In this document: piece after piece, positions 42,290 to 51,528 of the stretch
Numbering within the stretch: position 1 is the stretch's first letter
How the letters are laid out: every line of letters begins with the position of its first letter
DNA from: Candidatus Tayloriibacteriota bacterium
Lineage (GTDB): Bacteria > Patescibacteriota > Minisyncoccia > Phycocordibacterales > PALSA-1337
NCBI GenBank assembly: GCA_903857825.1
Contig: CAIOGI010000007.1
Location: 1-51,537 of the forward strand
Direction: 5' to 3'
DNA: 51,537 bases
Translations under genes and position numbers: made by a program
Notes under the pieces: generated by a model
The model's database searches: none
What the model saw: only the letters and a program-made list of their open reading frames with translations
What the model was told of the DNA's origin: nothing

Positions 42290-42871
42290 TTAGTTACTAA
42301 TAGTTGGCGGACTGTAATAACAGCTTGAGTTAACACGCTTTAGATCGTAAGTTCCACTAGAAACACCATTACTACCAACACAGATTAAATTTCCACTACT
42401 CATTAACATTGTAATACCATATCCTGCAGGATATGGTATTTGCCATGGACTATTGGTAAATTGCTGTTGAATACTTATAAGTAATGGCTGGTTGGGTGGG
42501 TTAAAGGAAGTAAAACCACCGATTTTAAATAGAGCATGACAAATAGAGATTATATTATTTTTTTCTTCTACAGATAAAAAAGATGGTGGTGAATCACAAT
42601 TACTATCTCCAAAATATCCAGCCCAATTATTAAGCCATAACTGATAATCATTTTGATTATATGTTATTAATGATGATTGTATAATTTTAAACATTTGAAC
42701 AGCTTGTTGCGTTATTGCTGATTCCCTCGCCTTCGCCCTAGCACTACTCAAACTCGCCAAGACTACAGAAGAAAGTAAACCAATAATAGCTATAACAACA
42801 AGAAGTTCGATCAGTGTGAACCCTCCTCTGCTATTTAAAAAGATTCTTTTATTCTTAAAAGATTGATTCAT
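42290..42871 (-). CDS. Type IV pilin-like protein (candidate 2)
   Basis: 193 residues. Leader MNQSFKNKRIFLNSRGG, same mature N-terminus GFTLIELLVVIAIIGL as the downstream pilin, then a different globular part with Cys at NCDSPPS, ISICHAL, LICVG and SSCYY. Starts directly after the stop of a small membrane protein (42874). Whether one of the two is major and the other minor cannot be told from sequence. Confidence 0.85.
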   Translation of the reverse strand: MNQSFKNKRIFLNSRGGFTLIELLVVIAIIGLLSSVVLASLSSARAKARESAITQQAVQMFKIIQSSLITYNQNDYQLWLNNWAGYFGDSNCDSPPSFLSVEEKNNIISICHALFKIGGFTSFNPPNQPLLISIQQQFTNSPWQIPYPAGYGITMLMSSGNLICVGSNGVSSGTYDLKRVNSSCYYSPPTISN

Positions 42872-42873
42872 GT

Positions 42874-43152
42874 CTACCTATTATTAGGAACTGCCCGCAT
42901 ATTTGGAATCATCATTGCACCAGGTGGTATAACAACTTTCTTTTTTCCAATACTAGTAAAATTCATAACTATAACAATAGAAGTAAGTATAACGGCAAGA
43001 ATGGCAATACAGACAAGAACAAGCTGGGCTTGCGCAAAACTTTTTGCACCCATTTTCATAGCAATCCTAATAAGAAAAGTATCTTTTTCTTTTTGAAAAT
43101 TAGTATTTAAATTTCTTACATATTTATCACCTTCAAATTGAACATCGCTCAT
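42874..43152 (-). CDS. Small membrane protein at head of pilin run (92 aa)
   Basis: 92 residues. Charged N-terminal half, a hydrophobic stretch from about 46 to 66 (LVLVCIAILAVILTSIVIV), then 'PPGAMMIPNMRAVPNNR'. No prepilin leader. First of the three-gene pilin run, with TATAAT (complement of 43161-43166) 8 nt before its start, so leaderless. May help pilin insertion, but this is only positional inference. Confidence 0.65.
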   Translation of the reverse strand: MSDVQFEGDKYVRNLNTNFQKEKDTFLIRIAMKMGAKSFAQAQLVLVCIAILAVILTSIVIVMNFTSIGKKKVVIPPGAMMIPNMRAVPNNR

Positions 43153-43185
43153 ATATTAAGATTATACTATAATACTTTTTATTGT

Positions 43186-45660
43186 CTACATACCATGACA
43201 CTTTTTAAATTTCTTCCCCGACCCACATGGACATGGATCATTTCTACCTACTTCAGGTTTTTTAGAAACTTCTGCATTGGAGTTTTTACTTCCATCTCCT
43301 TGCCCTATCATTTGAGCTTGTTCATGAACTTCTTTTAATTCAACTGCTTCTGGCGTAGCTATAACACCGGCTATATGAGGAATTAATTTTATTATTTGTG
43401 CATTTATTACTTCCTGCATTTCTCTAAATAATCTCAAACCCTCTTTTTTGTATTCAACAAGTGGATCTCGCTGACCATATGCACGAAGATTCACACTAGA
43501 TCTTGTGTAATCCATTATTTCCAAATGTTCAACCCAAAACATATCAATAGTCTGAAGCATTAACTGTCGTGCTACAGTTAGGAATCTATCCTTTCCAACC
43601 TGAGCTATCTTATCCTCTACTGCCTTCTTGGCATCAACATTTTCACCGACAACTTCCATTACTCTGGCTTCTACTTCTTCTGTAGTACCAACGAGAATAC
43701 TTCTACGTCTTTCATATACAGTCTTTCTCTGATGATTCAGGACATCGTCATATTCGAGAATATGCTTTCTTGAATCAAAATTAAAACCTTCTATCTTTGT
43801 CTGTGCACTTTCTAGAGATCTACTTACTATACTATTAACTATTGGTTCATCTTCCGCAACACCGAGTTTGCCCATAAGTTTCTTTATAGTATCTGATGCA
43901 AAAATACGCATCAATGAATCCTCAAGTGAAACGAAAAATTGAGTCGCTCCGGGATCTCCTTGTCGTCCAGATCTACCTCTTAGTTGATTGTCGATTCTTC
44001 TTGCTTCATGCCTTTCTGTACCTAGCACGAACAAACCACCGAGGGATTTTACCTCTTCATATAATTCTTTATTTCCAGGATTTCCGCCAAGTCTGATATC
44101 CACACCACGACCCGCCATGTTTGTGGCTATTGTTACTCCAGCTTTCTTTCCTGCTTGTGCGATTATTTCTCCCTCTCTTTCATGATTCTTTGCATTCAAA
44201 ATCTCATGAGGCACACCTTCTGCCCTTAGAAAATCTGATAGGACTTCGTTTTTTTCGATAGATACGGTTCCAATCAAAACTGGTTGACCTAACTTATTTA
44301 ATTCTTTTACTTTCCTTGCTATAGCCTTGTACTTCCCAATCTCTGTTTGAAAAATAAAATCATTAAGGTCTTTTCTCTGTGTTGATTTGTTTGTAGGTAT
44401 CACTAGAGTTTCAAGGCCATATACCTTATAGAACTCCTCGCTAGAAGTAGACGCTGTTCCAGTCATACCTGAAAGCTTTTTGTAAAGTCTAAAATAATTT
44501 TGGAAAGTAATAGATGCGAAAGTCCTAGACTCTTTCTGAACTGAAACATTTTCCTTTGCCTCAATAGCCTGATGAAGTCCATCTGACCATCTTCGCCCAG
44601 GCTGAAGTCTACCAGTGAAAGTATCGACAATGACTATTTGATTGTCTTTTACTACGTACTCAGTATTTAAATTAAATAAAGCCTTTGCCTTTACCGCAGT
44701 TTCCATATGATGAACATACTTTATACCTTTTTCTGTATAAATATTTTCAACACCTAGATTCTTTTCAGCTTTCTCAATCCCACTTGGCAACATAGAAATA
44801 GATCTTTGTTTCTCATCAACAGTATAATCTTCATCTTTAACAAAACTTTTAACCATATTTGCGAAGGTATGATAAAGATTCTCTGAATCAGTTGTGGGAG
44901 AAGAAATAATAAGAGGAGTTCTTGCTTCATCAATCAAAATAGAGTCAATCTCATCAACTATTGCATAGTTAAATGGTCTTTGACGAAGCTTGCTTGATTC
45001 ATACTCTAGATTATCTCGTAAATAATCAAAACCAAATTCATTATTTGTACCATAGGTAATATCAGCATGATACGCTTCACGTCGAGTAACTGGTCTTAAA
45101 AATTCATGTACAACTTTGAAAGAACCTAGATCATCTCTTTGTTTATCCATTTCAGTGTGAGTCGGATCATAAACAAAAGATGATTCATGATTTATAACTC
45201 CAGTTGATAATCCAAGAAAATTATATATTTGCCCCATCCATACAGCATCACGTCGTGAAAGATAATCATTTACAGTAACAACATGAACTCCTTCACCAGA
45301 TATAGCATTGAGATATGCAGGTAAAGTAGCAACGAGAGTCTTTCCCTCTCCAGTTCTCATTTCAGCTATACTTCCACTGTGTAGTATTGATCCTCCAATG
45401 AGCTGCACATCGAAATGTCTTTGTTTAAGTACCCTATTCGAAGCTTCACGAACAACAGCAAATGCTTCTGCGGATATTTCATCCAGTGTTTCTCCTTTAT
45501 TTAATCTATCTTTAAACTCAGTCGTTTTTGCTTTCAGTGCATCATCTGATAAAGCAGAAATAGTCGGCTCAAAATCATTGACCTTCTTCACAATTGGTTC
45601 ATGTTTCTTCAATGCTTTCTTATTCGGATCACCAAAAATATTTTTTAATTGAAATGCCAT
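43186..45660 (-). CDS. secA: Protein translocase ATPase SecA
   Basis: 824 residues. Walker A 'MRTGEGKTLVATLPAYL', DEAD-like 'VDEIDSILIDEARTPLII', the 'TNMAGRGVDIRLGG' and 'QLRGRSGRQGDPGATQFFVS' motifs of NBD2, the helical scaffold, and a C-terminal zinc-binding SEC-C tail RNDPCPCGSGKKFKKCHGM. It drives export through SecYEG; SecG is at 49495. A -10-like box is within a few bases of the start. Confidence 0.97.
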   Translation of the reverse strand: MAFQLKNIFGDPNKKALKKHEPIVKKVNDFEPTISALSDDALKAKTTEFKDRLNKGETLDEISAEAFAVVREASNRVLKQRHFDVQLIGGSILHSGSIAEMRTGEGKTLVATLPAYLNAISGEGVHVVTVNDYLSRRDAVWMGQIYNFLGLSTGVINHESSFVYDPTHTEMDKQRDDLGSFKVVHEFLRPVTRREAYHADITYGTNNEFGFDYLRDNLEYESSKLRQRPFNYAIVDEIDSILIDEARTPLIISSPTTDSENLYHTFANMVKSFVKDEDYTVDEKQRSISMLPSGIEKAEKNLGVENIYTEKGIKYVHHMETAVKAKALFNLNTEYVVKDNQIVIVDTFTGRLQPGRRWSDGLHQAIEAKENVSVQKESRTFASITFQNYFRLYKKLSGMTGTASTSSEEFYKVYGLETLVIPTNKSTQRKDLNDFIFQTEIGKYKAIARKVKELNKLGQPVLIGTVSIEKNEVLSDFLRAEGVPHEILNAKNHEREGEIIAQAGKKAGVTIATNMAGRGVDIRLGGNPGNKELYEEVKSLGGLFVLGTERHEARRIDNQLRGRSGRQGDPGATQFFVSLEDSLMRIFASDTIKKLMGKLGVAEDEPIVNSIVSRSLESAQTKIEGFNFDSRKHILEYDDVLNHQRKTVYERRRSILVGTTEEVEARVMEVVGENVDAKKAVEDKIAQVGKDRFLTVARQLMLQTIDMFWVEHLEIMDYTRSSVNLRAYGQRDPLVEYKKEGLRLFREMQEVINAQIIKLIPHIAGVIATPEAVELKEVHEQAQMIGQGDGSKNSNAEVSKKPEVGRNDPCPCGSGKKFKKCHGM

Positions 45661-45699
45661 AGTATGAGCTACTATATCACAATTTTAACCATAAAAAAA

Positions 45700-45735
45700 G
45701 CAACAAAAAAACAACCCGACTTTATGTCGAGCTGT
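45700..45735 (-). terminator. Terminator of the 24-aa peptide gene
   Basis: ACAGCTCGAC / GTCGGGTTGT (minus strand, with G-T pairs) around loop ATAAA, followed by a run of seven T. It separates the peptide gene from secA. Confidence 0.75.
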
Positions 45736-45746
45736 TTTTATTTAGA

Positions 45747-45821
45747 TTATTTTCGTGACTTCTTTGACTTCTTTGCTTTCTTTGTCGTCTTCTTCGTTGT
45801 CTTTCGTGTTTTCTTTTTCAT
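45747..45821 (-). CDS. 24-residue lysine-rich peptide
   Basis: A complete ORF: 24 residues, consisting almost entirely of Lys (14), Thr, Arg and Ser, in repeats of KKT, KTT and KKSKK. It resembles the basic tails of histone H1-like or AlgP-type proteins. With its own terminator just downstream and an AT-rich 200-bp region upstream, it is probably a real expressed peptide, possibly DNA- or RNA-binding. Translational bias or a chance low-complexity run remains possible. Confidence 0.5.
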   Translation of the reverse strand: MKKKTRKTTKKTTKKAKKSKKSRK

Positions 45822-46039
45822 AGGAGTTATTAGAAAATTATTTTTATTACTTAAAATTAATTTTCTTTTATTTATTTTAGAGTTCTAACGAAGCAAACAA
45901 TTTTCGACTTAATATAAATTGTGTACTTAGTTACATTATGGGGCATGCAGAATTATTTACAATAGATATTTTAAAAAAACTGTGGACAACTTAAAAAAAA
46001 TTAAAAAATATTTATTAAAAAATATTTCTACTTTACTAT

Positions 46040-47059
46040 TTAGTTTAAATATTCAACTTCTGTTTCGATTTCAATTCCGGTTTCTTCGAAAACTTTATCA
46101 ACCATTTTTTGTGCAAGATCAATTATTTCTTTTGCTGTAGCATTTCCAAAATTTACAAGTACGAGAGCTTGATTCTGATACGTTCCAACATTTCCCTTTT
46201 TTACTCCACGAAAACCACAAACATGATCAAGTATCCAAGCTAATGGTATTTTTACTTTCTTATTATTAACAGCGTGCACAATCATATCTGGGTATTTAGC
46301 AAGTAATTCCTGAGCCTTTGCACTAGATACAATTACATTTTTGAAAAACGATCCAGCAGTACCATATTTCCTCAAATCAGGAAGTTTTCTACTTCGTATA
46401 TCTAAAACTATTTCTCTCATTTGTTTGAGTGTGGGCACTTTAATTCTCTTTACGGCAAAAGCTTCTTGTATATCTTTATATCCAAAATTTAATCTGCCTT
46501 TTTTATTTAATTTAAAAGTCACTGACAAGACCACATATCTCCCCTCCTCTTCTTTAAAAATTGAATTTCTATAATCAAATTTACATTCATTATTTGTAAA
46601 AGTTTTGTATTCATCCTTTTGCATGTCTAAAACATAAACTAATTCTATAGTATCTTTCGCTTCCACTCCGTATGCTCCAATATTCTGTACTGGTGATGCG
46701 CCTACGGTTCCGGGAATTCCAGAAAGATTTTCTAAACCATAAAATCCCATGCCGACCATCTTTTCAACAAACTTATCCCAGTCTTCACCTGCCATAGCAG
46801 TCACGTGTACTACATCACCATCTTCGGCATGCACTATTCCAGTCATTTCCATCTTTATCACAAGTCCTTGATAGCCTTCATCTGCAACAAGAATATTAGA
46901 ACCACCACCGAGTACAAAAACAGGAACTTTATTTTTCTTTGAAAAGTTAAAGGCTTCGATTAAATCATTTTCATTTTTGACAACACAAAAAAATTTAGCA
47001 GGCCCGCCAATTTTAAAAGTTGTATATTCCTTCAATGAGACGTTTTCTTGGATTTTCAT
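46040..47059 (-). CDS. murB: UDP-N-acetylmuramate dehydrogenase MurB (UDP-N-acetylenolpyruvoylglucosamine reductase)
   Basis: 339 residues. FAD-binding 'VFVLGGGSNILVADEGYQGLVIKM', catalytic Tyr region 'KFDYRNSIFKEE', Ser in 'TAGSFFKNVIV' and the C-terminal Glu region 'GIEIETEVEYLN'. It reduces the enolpyruvyl group to make UDP-MurNAc, first committed step of the wall. Only 10 bp separate its ATG from a TIR element copy (47070-47162), which therefore replaces most of its normal promoter and leader region. Confidence 0.95.
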   Translation of the reverse strand: MKIQENVSLKEYTTFKIGGPAKFFCVVKNENDLIEAFNFSKKNKVPVFVLGGGSNILVADEGYQGLVIKMEMTGIVHAEDGDVVHVTAMAGEDWDKFVEKMVGMGFYGLENLSGIPGTVGASPVQNIGAYGVEAKDTIELVYVLDMQKDEYKTFTNNECKFDYRNSIFKEEEGRYVVLSVTFKLNKKGRLNFGYKDIQEAFAVKRIKVPTLKQMREIVLDIRSRKLPDLRKYGTAGSFFKNVIVSSAKAQELLAKYPDMIVHAVNNKKVKIPLAWILDHVCGFRGVKKGNVGTYQNQALVLVNFGNATAKEIIDLAQKMVDKVFEETGIEIETEVEYLN

Positions 47060-47069
47060 GGCAATTTGA

Positions 47070-47162
47070 AAAATTGAGACTCGGCACGGTGAGGAGGTCC
47101 TACTTTTTTGAGTTTACGAAAAAAAGAGGAGCCTCCGAGCGCAAGTCGACGAGTCCAATTTT
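47070..47162. repeat. TIR element copy 3 (93 bp, no nested insert)
   Basis: AAAATTGAGACTCG ... CGAGTCCAATTTT ends, with the internal hairpin GTCCTACTTTTTT / AAAAAAAGAGGAGC. This uninterrupted form shows what copies 1 and 2 looked like before the nested insertion. Oriented opposite to the other two copies and 10 bp upstream of murB. Confidence 0.8.
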
Positions 47163-47163
47163 T

Positions 47164-47310
47164 CTAAAACTTCCGTGTCTGCGATGCAATACAATCTATT
47201 TCTACATACTCCAAATAAATTGCGCCAAATGTTGGTGAACGGGTGTTAGCTCCAAATATAATGTCTAAATTAAAATGTGAGTACAGCCGTCCACCATCAC
47301 TTGGAACAAC
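47164..47310 (-). pseudogene. Open frame without start, possible gene remnant
   Basis: The minus frame is open for 48 codons ('VPSDGGRLYSHFNLDIIFGANTRSP' type sequence, beta-like) and stops at 47164, next to the TIR element, but is preceded by a stop and has no ATG, GTG or TTG start. It looks protein-like; it could be the tail of a gene cut by rearrangement. TATACT and TATGAT boxes lie just upstream. The rest of 47163-47374 shows nothing else. Confidence 0.25.
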
Positions 47311-47374
47311 CTATCATAAGTATAGCAAATGTACTAGAAAAATAAATGTCTAGTTTTGTTGAAAAGTATTATGG

Positions 47375-48121
47375 CTATCTCTTCTTACCCTGATTTGTTA
47401 CTGCCTCAATCGCCTTCTTTATATCCTCCTCATTACCTAAAAAATATTTCTTTGTGGGTTTTAGATTTTCATTTAACTCATATACAAGCGGAATTCCAGT
47501 CGGCAAGTTCAATTCTACTATATCTGCGTCAGAAACATCTTCAAGATTTTTTATCAGTGCTCTCAAACTATTACCGTGAGCTACTATCATTATTTTCTTT
47601 CCAGATTTTATCGCCGGAACAATCTCCTCATTCCAATATGGCAAAAAACGTGCAATCACCTCTTTTAGCGACTCTGTTAAAGGCAACTCCTCTTTCGGCA
47701 CATCGGTGTATATGGGGTCGTTTCCTGGATACATTGGACTTTCGATCGTTAGAGCGGGAGGTGGAATATCAAAACTTCTCCTCCATATTTTTACCTGTTC
47801 TTCTCCATACTTTTCTGCAGTTTCTGATTTATTCAATCCCTGCAAGGCGCCATAATGTCTCTCGTTTAATCTCCAAGATCTTTTTATTTCTATATTTTCT
47901 TGACCAATCTCCTCAAGAACTATTGAGAGAGTTCTTTTTGCTCTTTTCAGTAAAGAATTGAAAGCGACATCAAAAACATATCCGTCTTTTTTTAGAGCCT
48001 GACCACCTCTATGTGCTTCTTCAATTCCTTTTTCAGACAAATCTACATCAACCCATCCACAGAAGCGATTCTCCTTATTCCACTCACTTTCTCCATGTCT
48101 AATTAATACAATTTTATACAT
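47375..48121 (-). CDS. gpmA: 2,3-bisphosphoglycerate-dependent phosphoglycerate mutase
   Basis: 248 residues, full family length. Phosphohistidine motif [10 protein letters not shown], '[13 protein letters not shown]', '[35 protein letters not shown]' and the second catalytic '[14 protein letters not shown]'. Converts 3-phosphoglycerate to 2-phosphoglycerate in lower glycolysis, one of the few energy-metabolism genes here. Confidence 0.95.
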   Translation of the reverse strand: MYKIVLIRHGESEWNKENRFCGWVDVDLSEKGIEEAHRGGQALKKDGYVFDVAFNSLLKRAKRTLSIVLEEIGQENIEIKRSWRLNERHYGALQGLNKSETAEKYGEEQVKIWRRSFDIPPPALTIESPMYPGNDPIYTDVPKEELPLTESLKEVIARFLPYWNEEIVPAIKSGKKIMIVAHGNSLRALIKNLEDVSDADIVELNLPTGIPLVYELNENLKPTKKYFLGNEEDIKKAIEAVTNQGKKR

Positions 48122-48163
48122 AATGAGTGATTATACAAAACAAAATGACTTTTTCAAAACTTC

Positions 48164-49435
48164 TTATAATCCCTTTCTACCTCTAATACTACTTATTATA
48201 ATCTCTACATACCTCACAAATAGTATCATTAATGTTGTCCAAAACAATCCAAATGAAACTCCAGCAAATACGTCTGATAGCCAATGAACTCCTAGATATA
48301 ATCTACTAAACGCAGTCAACAATACCAAAACGACGGACACTGCGATGAAAGTCTCTCTCCATACTATATTTTTAATATTTCTGGCAAAGAAATAGATAAT
48401 TAATGTAAAAAATATTGTAGCAGCCATAGCATGACCACTTGGGAAACTAAAATCAGTTTCGAGTATTAATGCATGTTCAGGTCTAGGACGAGCTACAATT
48501 TCTTTTATAAAGTATCCTATACCTAGCCCTCCAATAGATAGAAAAGAAATTATTGCATATTGAAACTTTTTATTATATATAAAATAAGTAATTAACAATA
48601 ATGTTGCGAGTATTAAAAAGGTCGGACTGAAAATATCTGTAAGTATCTTCATAAATGAAATTCCAAATGATGAGAGATTGGAGAAAAGAAATTCATTTAT
48701 CCACACATCAAGTTCTGCCATAAAAGCATGATCTTGTAATGTGTCTTGAATAGTTTTGAAAAAACCATATAAACCGAGTAAGTTGAAGAATAGTACAAAT
48801 AATTCATATTTTGCAAAAACATGAAATTTTTTATTCACAAAATTATAGCCCCAAACAATCAAGACCGCCACAATAATAGCAATTAGTATAAATTTTCCGA
48901 ATATACCCGCCACAGCATGATAACTAGCACCAAAAATATAACCAATACCAATAGATGTTACCGACCAAATAAATACTCCGATGAAATCATAAAACCAAAA
49001 TTTCTTAGCATGAACATGACTTGCTCCTATAATGAATGGAACTAAAGGTCTAGTAATAGGATTAAACCTACCAAATATAATAGACTTACCCGTGTGATTT
49101 CCTATAACAGTTCTCGCCTTCTCAATATATTCATCTTTAATAAAAAGTAGTTTTCCAAACTTCTTTAAAAAATCATAGCCATATTTTCTCCCCAAAAAAT
49201 ACCCTGTGTAGTCCCCAATCATTGCCATGATAATAACAAGAGGAATAACAATACCAATATTCAATATATGAAGTCTAGAAAGAAAACCTGACAGTATAAC
49301 CGCTGTATGGCCAGGTACAAGAGAGCCAATTGCTGGCACCCCTTCTAGAACGGTTATGAGTGAAAGTGCAAGATATCCACCGTGTTCAACAATGGTCTGC
49401 AGATTTGAGACTAGAGGAGCAAAAAAATGTGACAT
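48164..49435 (-). CDS. DedA-PAP2 fusion membrane protein
   Basis: About 423 residues. N-terminal DedA/SNARE-associated domain (residues ~1-200): 'MAMIGDYTGYFLGRKYG' and 'GRFNPITRPLVPFIIGASHV', with the conserved Pro-Gly and Arg patterns. C-terminal PAP2 phosphatase domain: KEIVARPRPEH, 'FSFPSGHAMAATIFF' and 'SRLYLGVHWLSDVFAG', the three catalytic motifs. DedA proteins move lipid carriers across the membrane and PAP2 enzymes dephosphorylate undecaprenyl-pyrophosphate, so the fusion would recycle the wall lipid carrier. ATG 49435 is preferred (MSHFFAPLV). Confidence 0.9.
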   Translation of the reverse strand: MSHFFAPLVSNLQTIVEHGGYLALSLITVLEGVPAIGSLVPGHTAVILSGFLSRLHILNIGIVIPLVIIMAMIGDYTGYFLGRKYGYDFLKKFGKLLFIKDEYIEKARTVIGNHTGKSIIFGRFNPITRPLVPFIIGASHVHAKKFWFYDFIGVFIWSVTSIGIGYIFGASYHAVAGIFGKFILIAIIVAVLIVWGYNFVNKKFHVFAKYELFVLFFNLLGLYGFFKTIQDTLQDHAFMAELDVWINEFLFSNLSSFGISFMKILTDIFSPTFLILATLLLITYFIYNKKFQYAIISFLSIGGLGIGYFIKEIVARPRPEHALILETDFSFPSGHAMAATIFFTLIIYFFARNIKNIVWRETFIAVSVVLVLLTAFSRLYLGVHWLSDVFAGVSFGLFWTTLMILFVRYVEIIISSIRGRKGL

Positions 49436-49494
49436 GAGTATCATAGTATCACTTGTCTTGCATAAATTAAAGGCTTATGATAGATTAGACTCCA

Positions 49495-49725
49495 ATGAAC
49501 ACGATAACCTCCATACTTCCGTACATACAGATTGTACTAGCAGTGGTTTTAGTTACTGCTATATTACTACAAAAAACCGGCTCACAAGTTGGTGGAGCAT
49601 TTGGAGGTGGTGACAATTTCAGCTCAGCTTTTCACACAAGACGAGGATTTGAGAAAACACTTTTCACCATAACAATAACCATAGCTGTATTATTTGTTAT
49701 ATCTTCACTCATTACACTTATATAA
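49495..49725 (+). CDS. secG: Protein translocase subunit SecG
   Basis: 76 residues with two membrane helices (about 7-27 and 53-73) joined by the conserved cytoplasmic loop 'TGSQVGGAFGGGDNFSSAFHTRRGFEK'. Part of SecYEG. TATGAT lies 13 nt before the ATG, giving a leader of about 6 nt. Followed by the peptide-binding protein gene after about 50 bp. Confidence 0.92.
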   Translation: MNTITSILPYIQIVLAVVLVTAILLQKTGSQVGGAFGGGDNFSSAFHTRRGFEKTLFTITITIAVLFVISSLITLI

Positions 49726-49779
49726 TTATATCTAATTTCGTAGCGTAAAGAATTTAAATAATTCTTGCGCCCCACTATT

Positions 49780-51528
49780 GTGAACGACATTCAATTACCC
49801 AAAAGAAAAAAGGAACTTCGTATTAAAGGAAGTGAAAAAATACTTTCAATAATAAACAAGTTTTCAGCAACAGAAAAAAGTATTTTTGCTTTTTTCACTA
49901 TATTACTAATAGTCAGTTCATTGATAATGGCAAACAGGACAAACAAATATTTTTTAATATCAGTACCCACACATGGAGGAATATTGAATGAGGGTATTGT
50001 AGGGCTTCCTAGATCAATCAATCCCGTACTAGCATTTACAGATGTAGATAGAGATATTTCTGAACTAGTATATTCTGGCCTTATGAAATACAAAAATGGT
50101 GAGCTGCTAACAGATATTGCAGAAAAATATTCAATATCTGATGATGGTCTTACATATACTTTTATACTCAAAAACAATGTGTATTTTCATGATGGAACAA
50201 AGCTAACATCCGATGACATAGAATTCACCGTACAGAAAATTCAAGATGGTATACTAAAGAGTCCAAGACGTGCAGATTGGGCAAATGTTACAATAAAAAA
50301 GATAAGTGCTACAGAAATACAGTTTATACTAAAACAACCATATTCCCCTTTCTTATCAAATACGACTATTGGTATTATCCCGAAACATATTTGGAAAAAT
50401 GTAGATGTAGATCAGTTTATATTTAGCCAATACAATATAGAGCCAATAGGGTCTGGACCATATAAAATTAACAGTATATCTAGGGACAAAGGAGGTATAC
50501 CTCAAAAGTACAATTTAGTTTCATTCAAAAGTTATTATGCGCATGAAGCATATTTGGACTCTTTAAATATATATTTCTTTTCAAATGAAAAATTGGCTAT
50601 AGAAGCCTACAATGGTGGCACAGTAGAAAGTCTGGCAGGAATTTCTCCAGAGGAAGCTAGAAAAATAGCTTCGAGCACAGATTCAACTAAAATTTTAACC
50701 TCCCCACTGCCTCGCATATTTGGAGTATTTTTTAATCAAAACAATGCTCCTGTTTTAGCAAACAAAGAAGTTAGACAAGCGCTAGAATTAACGCTAGATA
50801 AAAATAGATTTATAAATGAATTATTGTATGGATATGGAATTAGTATAAACAGTCCCATACCTTTTGGTGTAATAAATTCAAGTTCAACTGAAACTCATAG
50901 TAAGAATAAAGACAAAGCTCTTGAGATTTTAGCGAAAAGTGGTTGGTTACTAAATGCAGATGGTGTAATGGAAAAAAAGGAGAAGAAATCAACACAAATA
51001 CTTGAATTTTCAGTAACTACTGCTGATATGCCAGAACTGAAAAAGGCTGCTGAAATTGTGAAAAGTGAATGGGAAAGTATTGGAGCAAAAGTTACAATTA
51101 AAATATTTGAGTACGGAGATCTTTCACAAAACGTGATCAAAACAAGAAAGTATGATGCGCTATTATTTGGTGAATTTATCGGAAAAGATCTTGATTTGTA
51201 TGCTTTCTGGCATTCTTCTCAAAGAAATTCACCGGGATTAAATATATCAATGTACGTAAACAGCAAAACAGATAAAATATTGGAAGATGCGAGAGAGACA
51301 TCTGATGACAGAAAGAGAGAGGCTGCATATGTAAGTTTTGAGAAGATTATTAAAGATGATATACCAGCAATATTTCTGTATTCCCCACAATATATATATC
51401 TGATTCCAGATAGAATAAAAGGAATGAACTTTGGTCGCATTACTACACCCTCAGATAGATGGCATGATATAGAAGATTGGTATACAGAAACAGATAACGT
51501 ATGGAATATTTTTGAGAAAAATAAATAA
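49780..51528 (+). CDS. Peptide/oligopeptide solute-binding protein (SBP_bac_5, OppA-like)
   Basis: About 582 residues. N-terminal membrane segment (about 25-45 from the chosen GTG) instead of a lipobox, so it is anchored by a helix. SBP_bac_5 core: 'LVYSGLMKYKNGELLTDIAEKYSISDDGLTYTFILKNNVYFHDGTKLTSDDIEFTVQKI', 'GPYKINSI', 'NKEVRQALELTLDKNRFI' and 'IFLYSPQYIYLIPDRIKGM'. It binds peptides or similar solutes outside the cell and delivers them to an ABC importer, presumably encoded just past the window. Start uncertain: GTG 49780 or TTG 49765. Confidence 0.85.
   Translation: MNDIQLPKRKKELRIKGSEKILSIINKFSATEKSIFAFFTILLIVSSLIMANRTNKYFLISVPTHGGILNEGIVGLPRSINPVLAFTDVDRDISELVYSGLMKYKNGELLTDIAEKYSISDDGLTYTFILKNNVYFHDGTKLTSDDIEFTVQKIQDGILKSPRRADWANVTIKKISATEIQFILKQPYSPFLSNTTIGIIPKHIWKNVDVDQFIFSQYNIEPIGSGPYKINSISRDKGGIPQKYNLVSFKSYYAHEAYLDSLNIYFFSNEKLAIEAYNGGTVESLAGISPEEARKIASSTDSTKILTSPLPRIFGVFFNQNNAPVLANKEVRQALELTLDKNRFINELLYGYGISINSPIPFGVINSSSTETHSKNKDKALEILAKSGWLLNADGVMEKKEKKSTQILEFSVTTADMPELKKAAEIVKSEWESIGAKVTIKIFEYGDLSQNVIKTRKYDALLFGEFIGKDLDLYAFWHSSQRNSPGLNISMYVNSKTDKILEDARETSDDRKREAAYVSFEKIIKDDIPAIFLYSPQYIYLIPDRIKGMNFGRITTPSDRWHDIEDWYTETDNVWNIFEKNK

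Noticed and set aside
45960..46020. Possible replication origin (TGTGGACAA box in AT-rich DNA between 45822 and 46039)
   Set aside because: Only one DnaA-like box and no dnaA/dnaN neighbours; nothing else is visible in this 218-bp gap.
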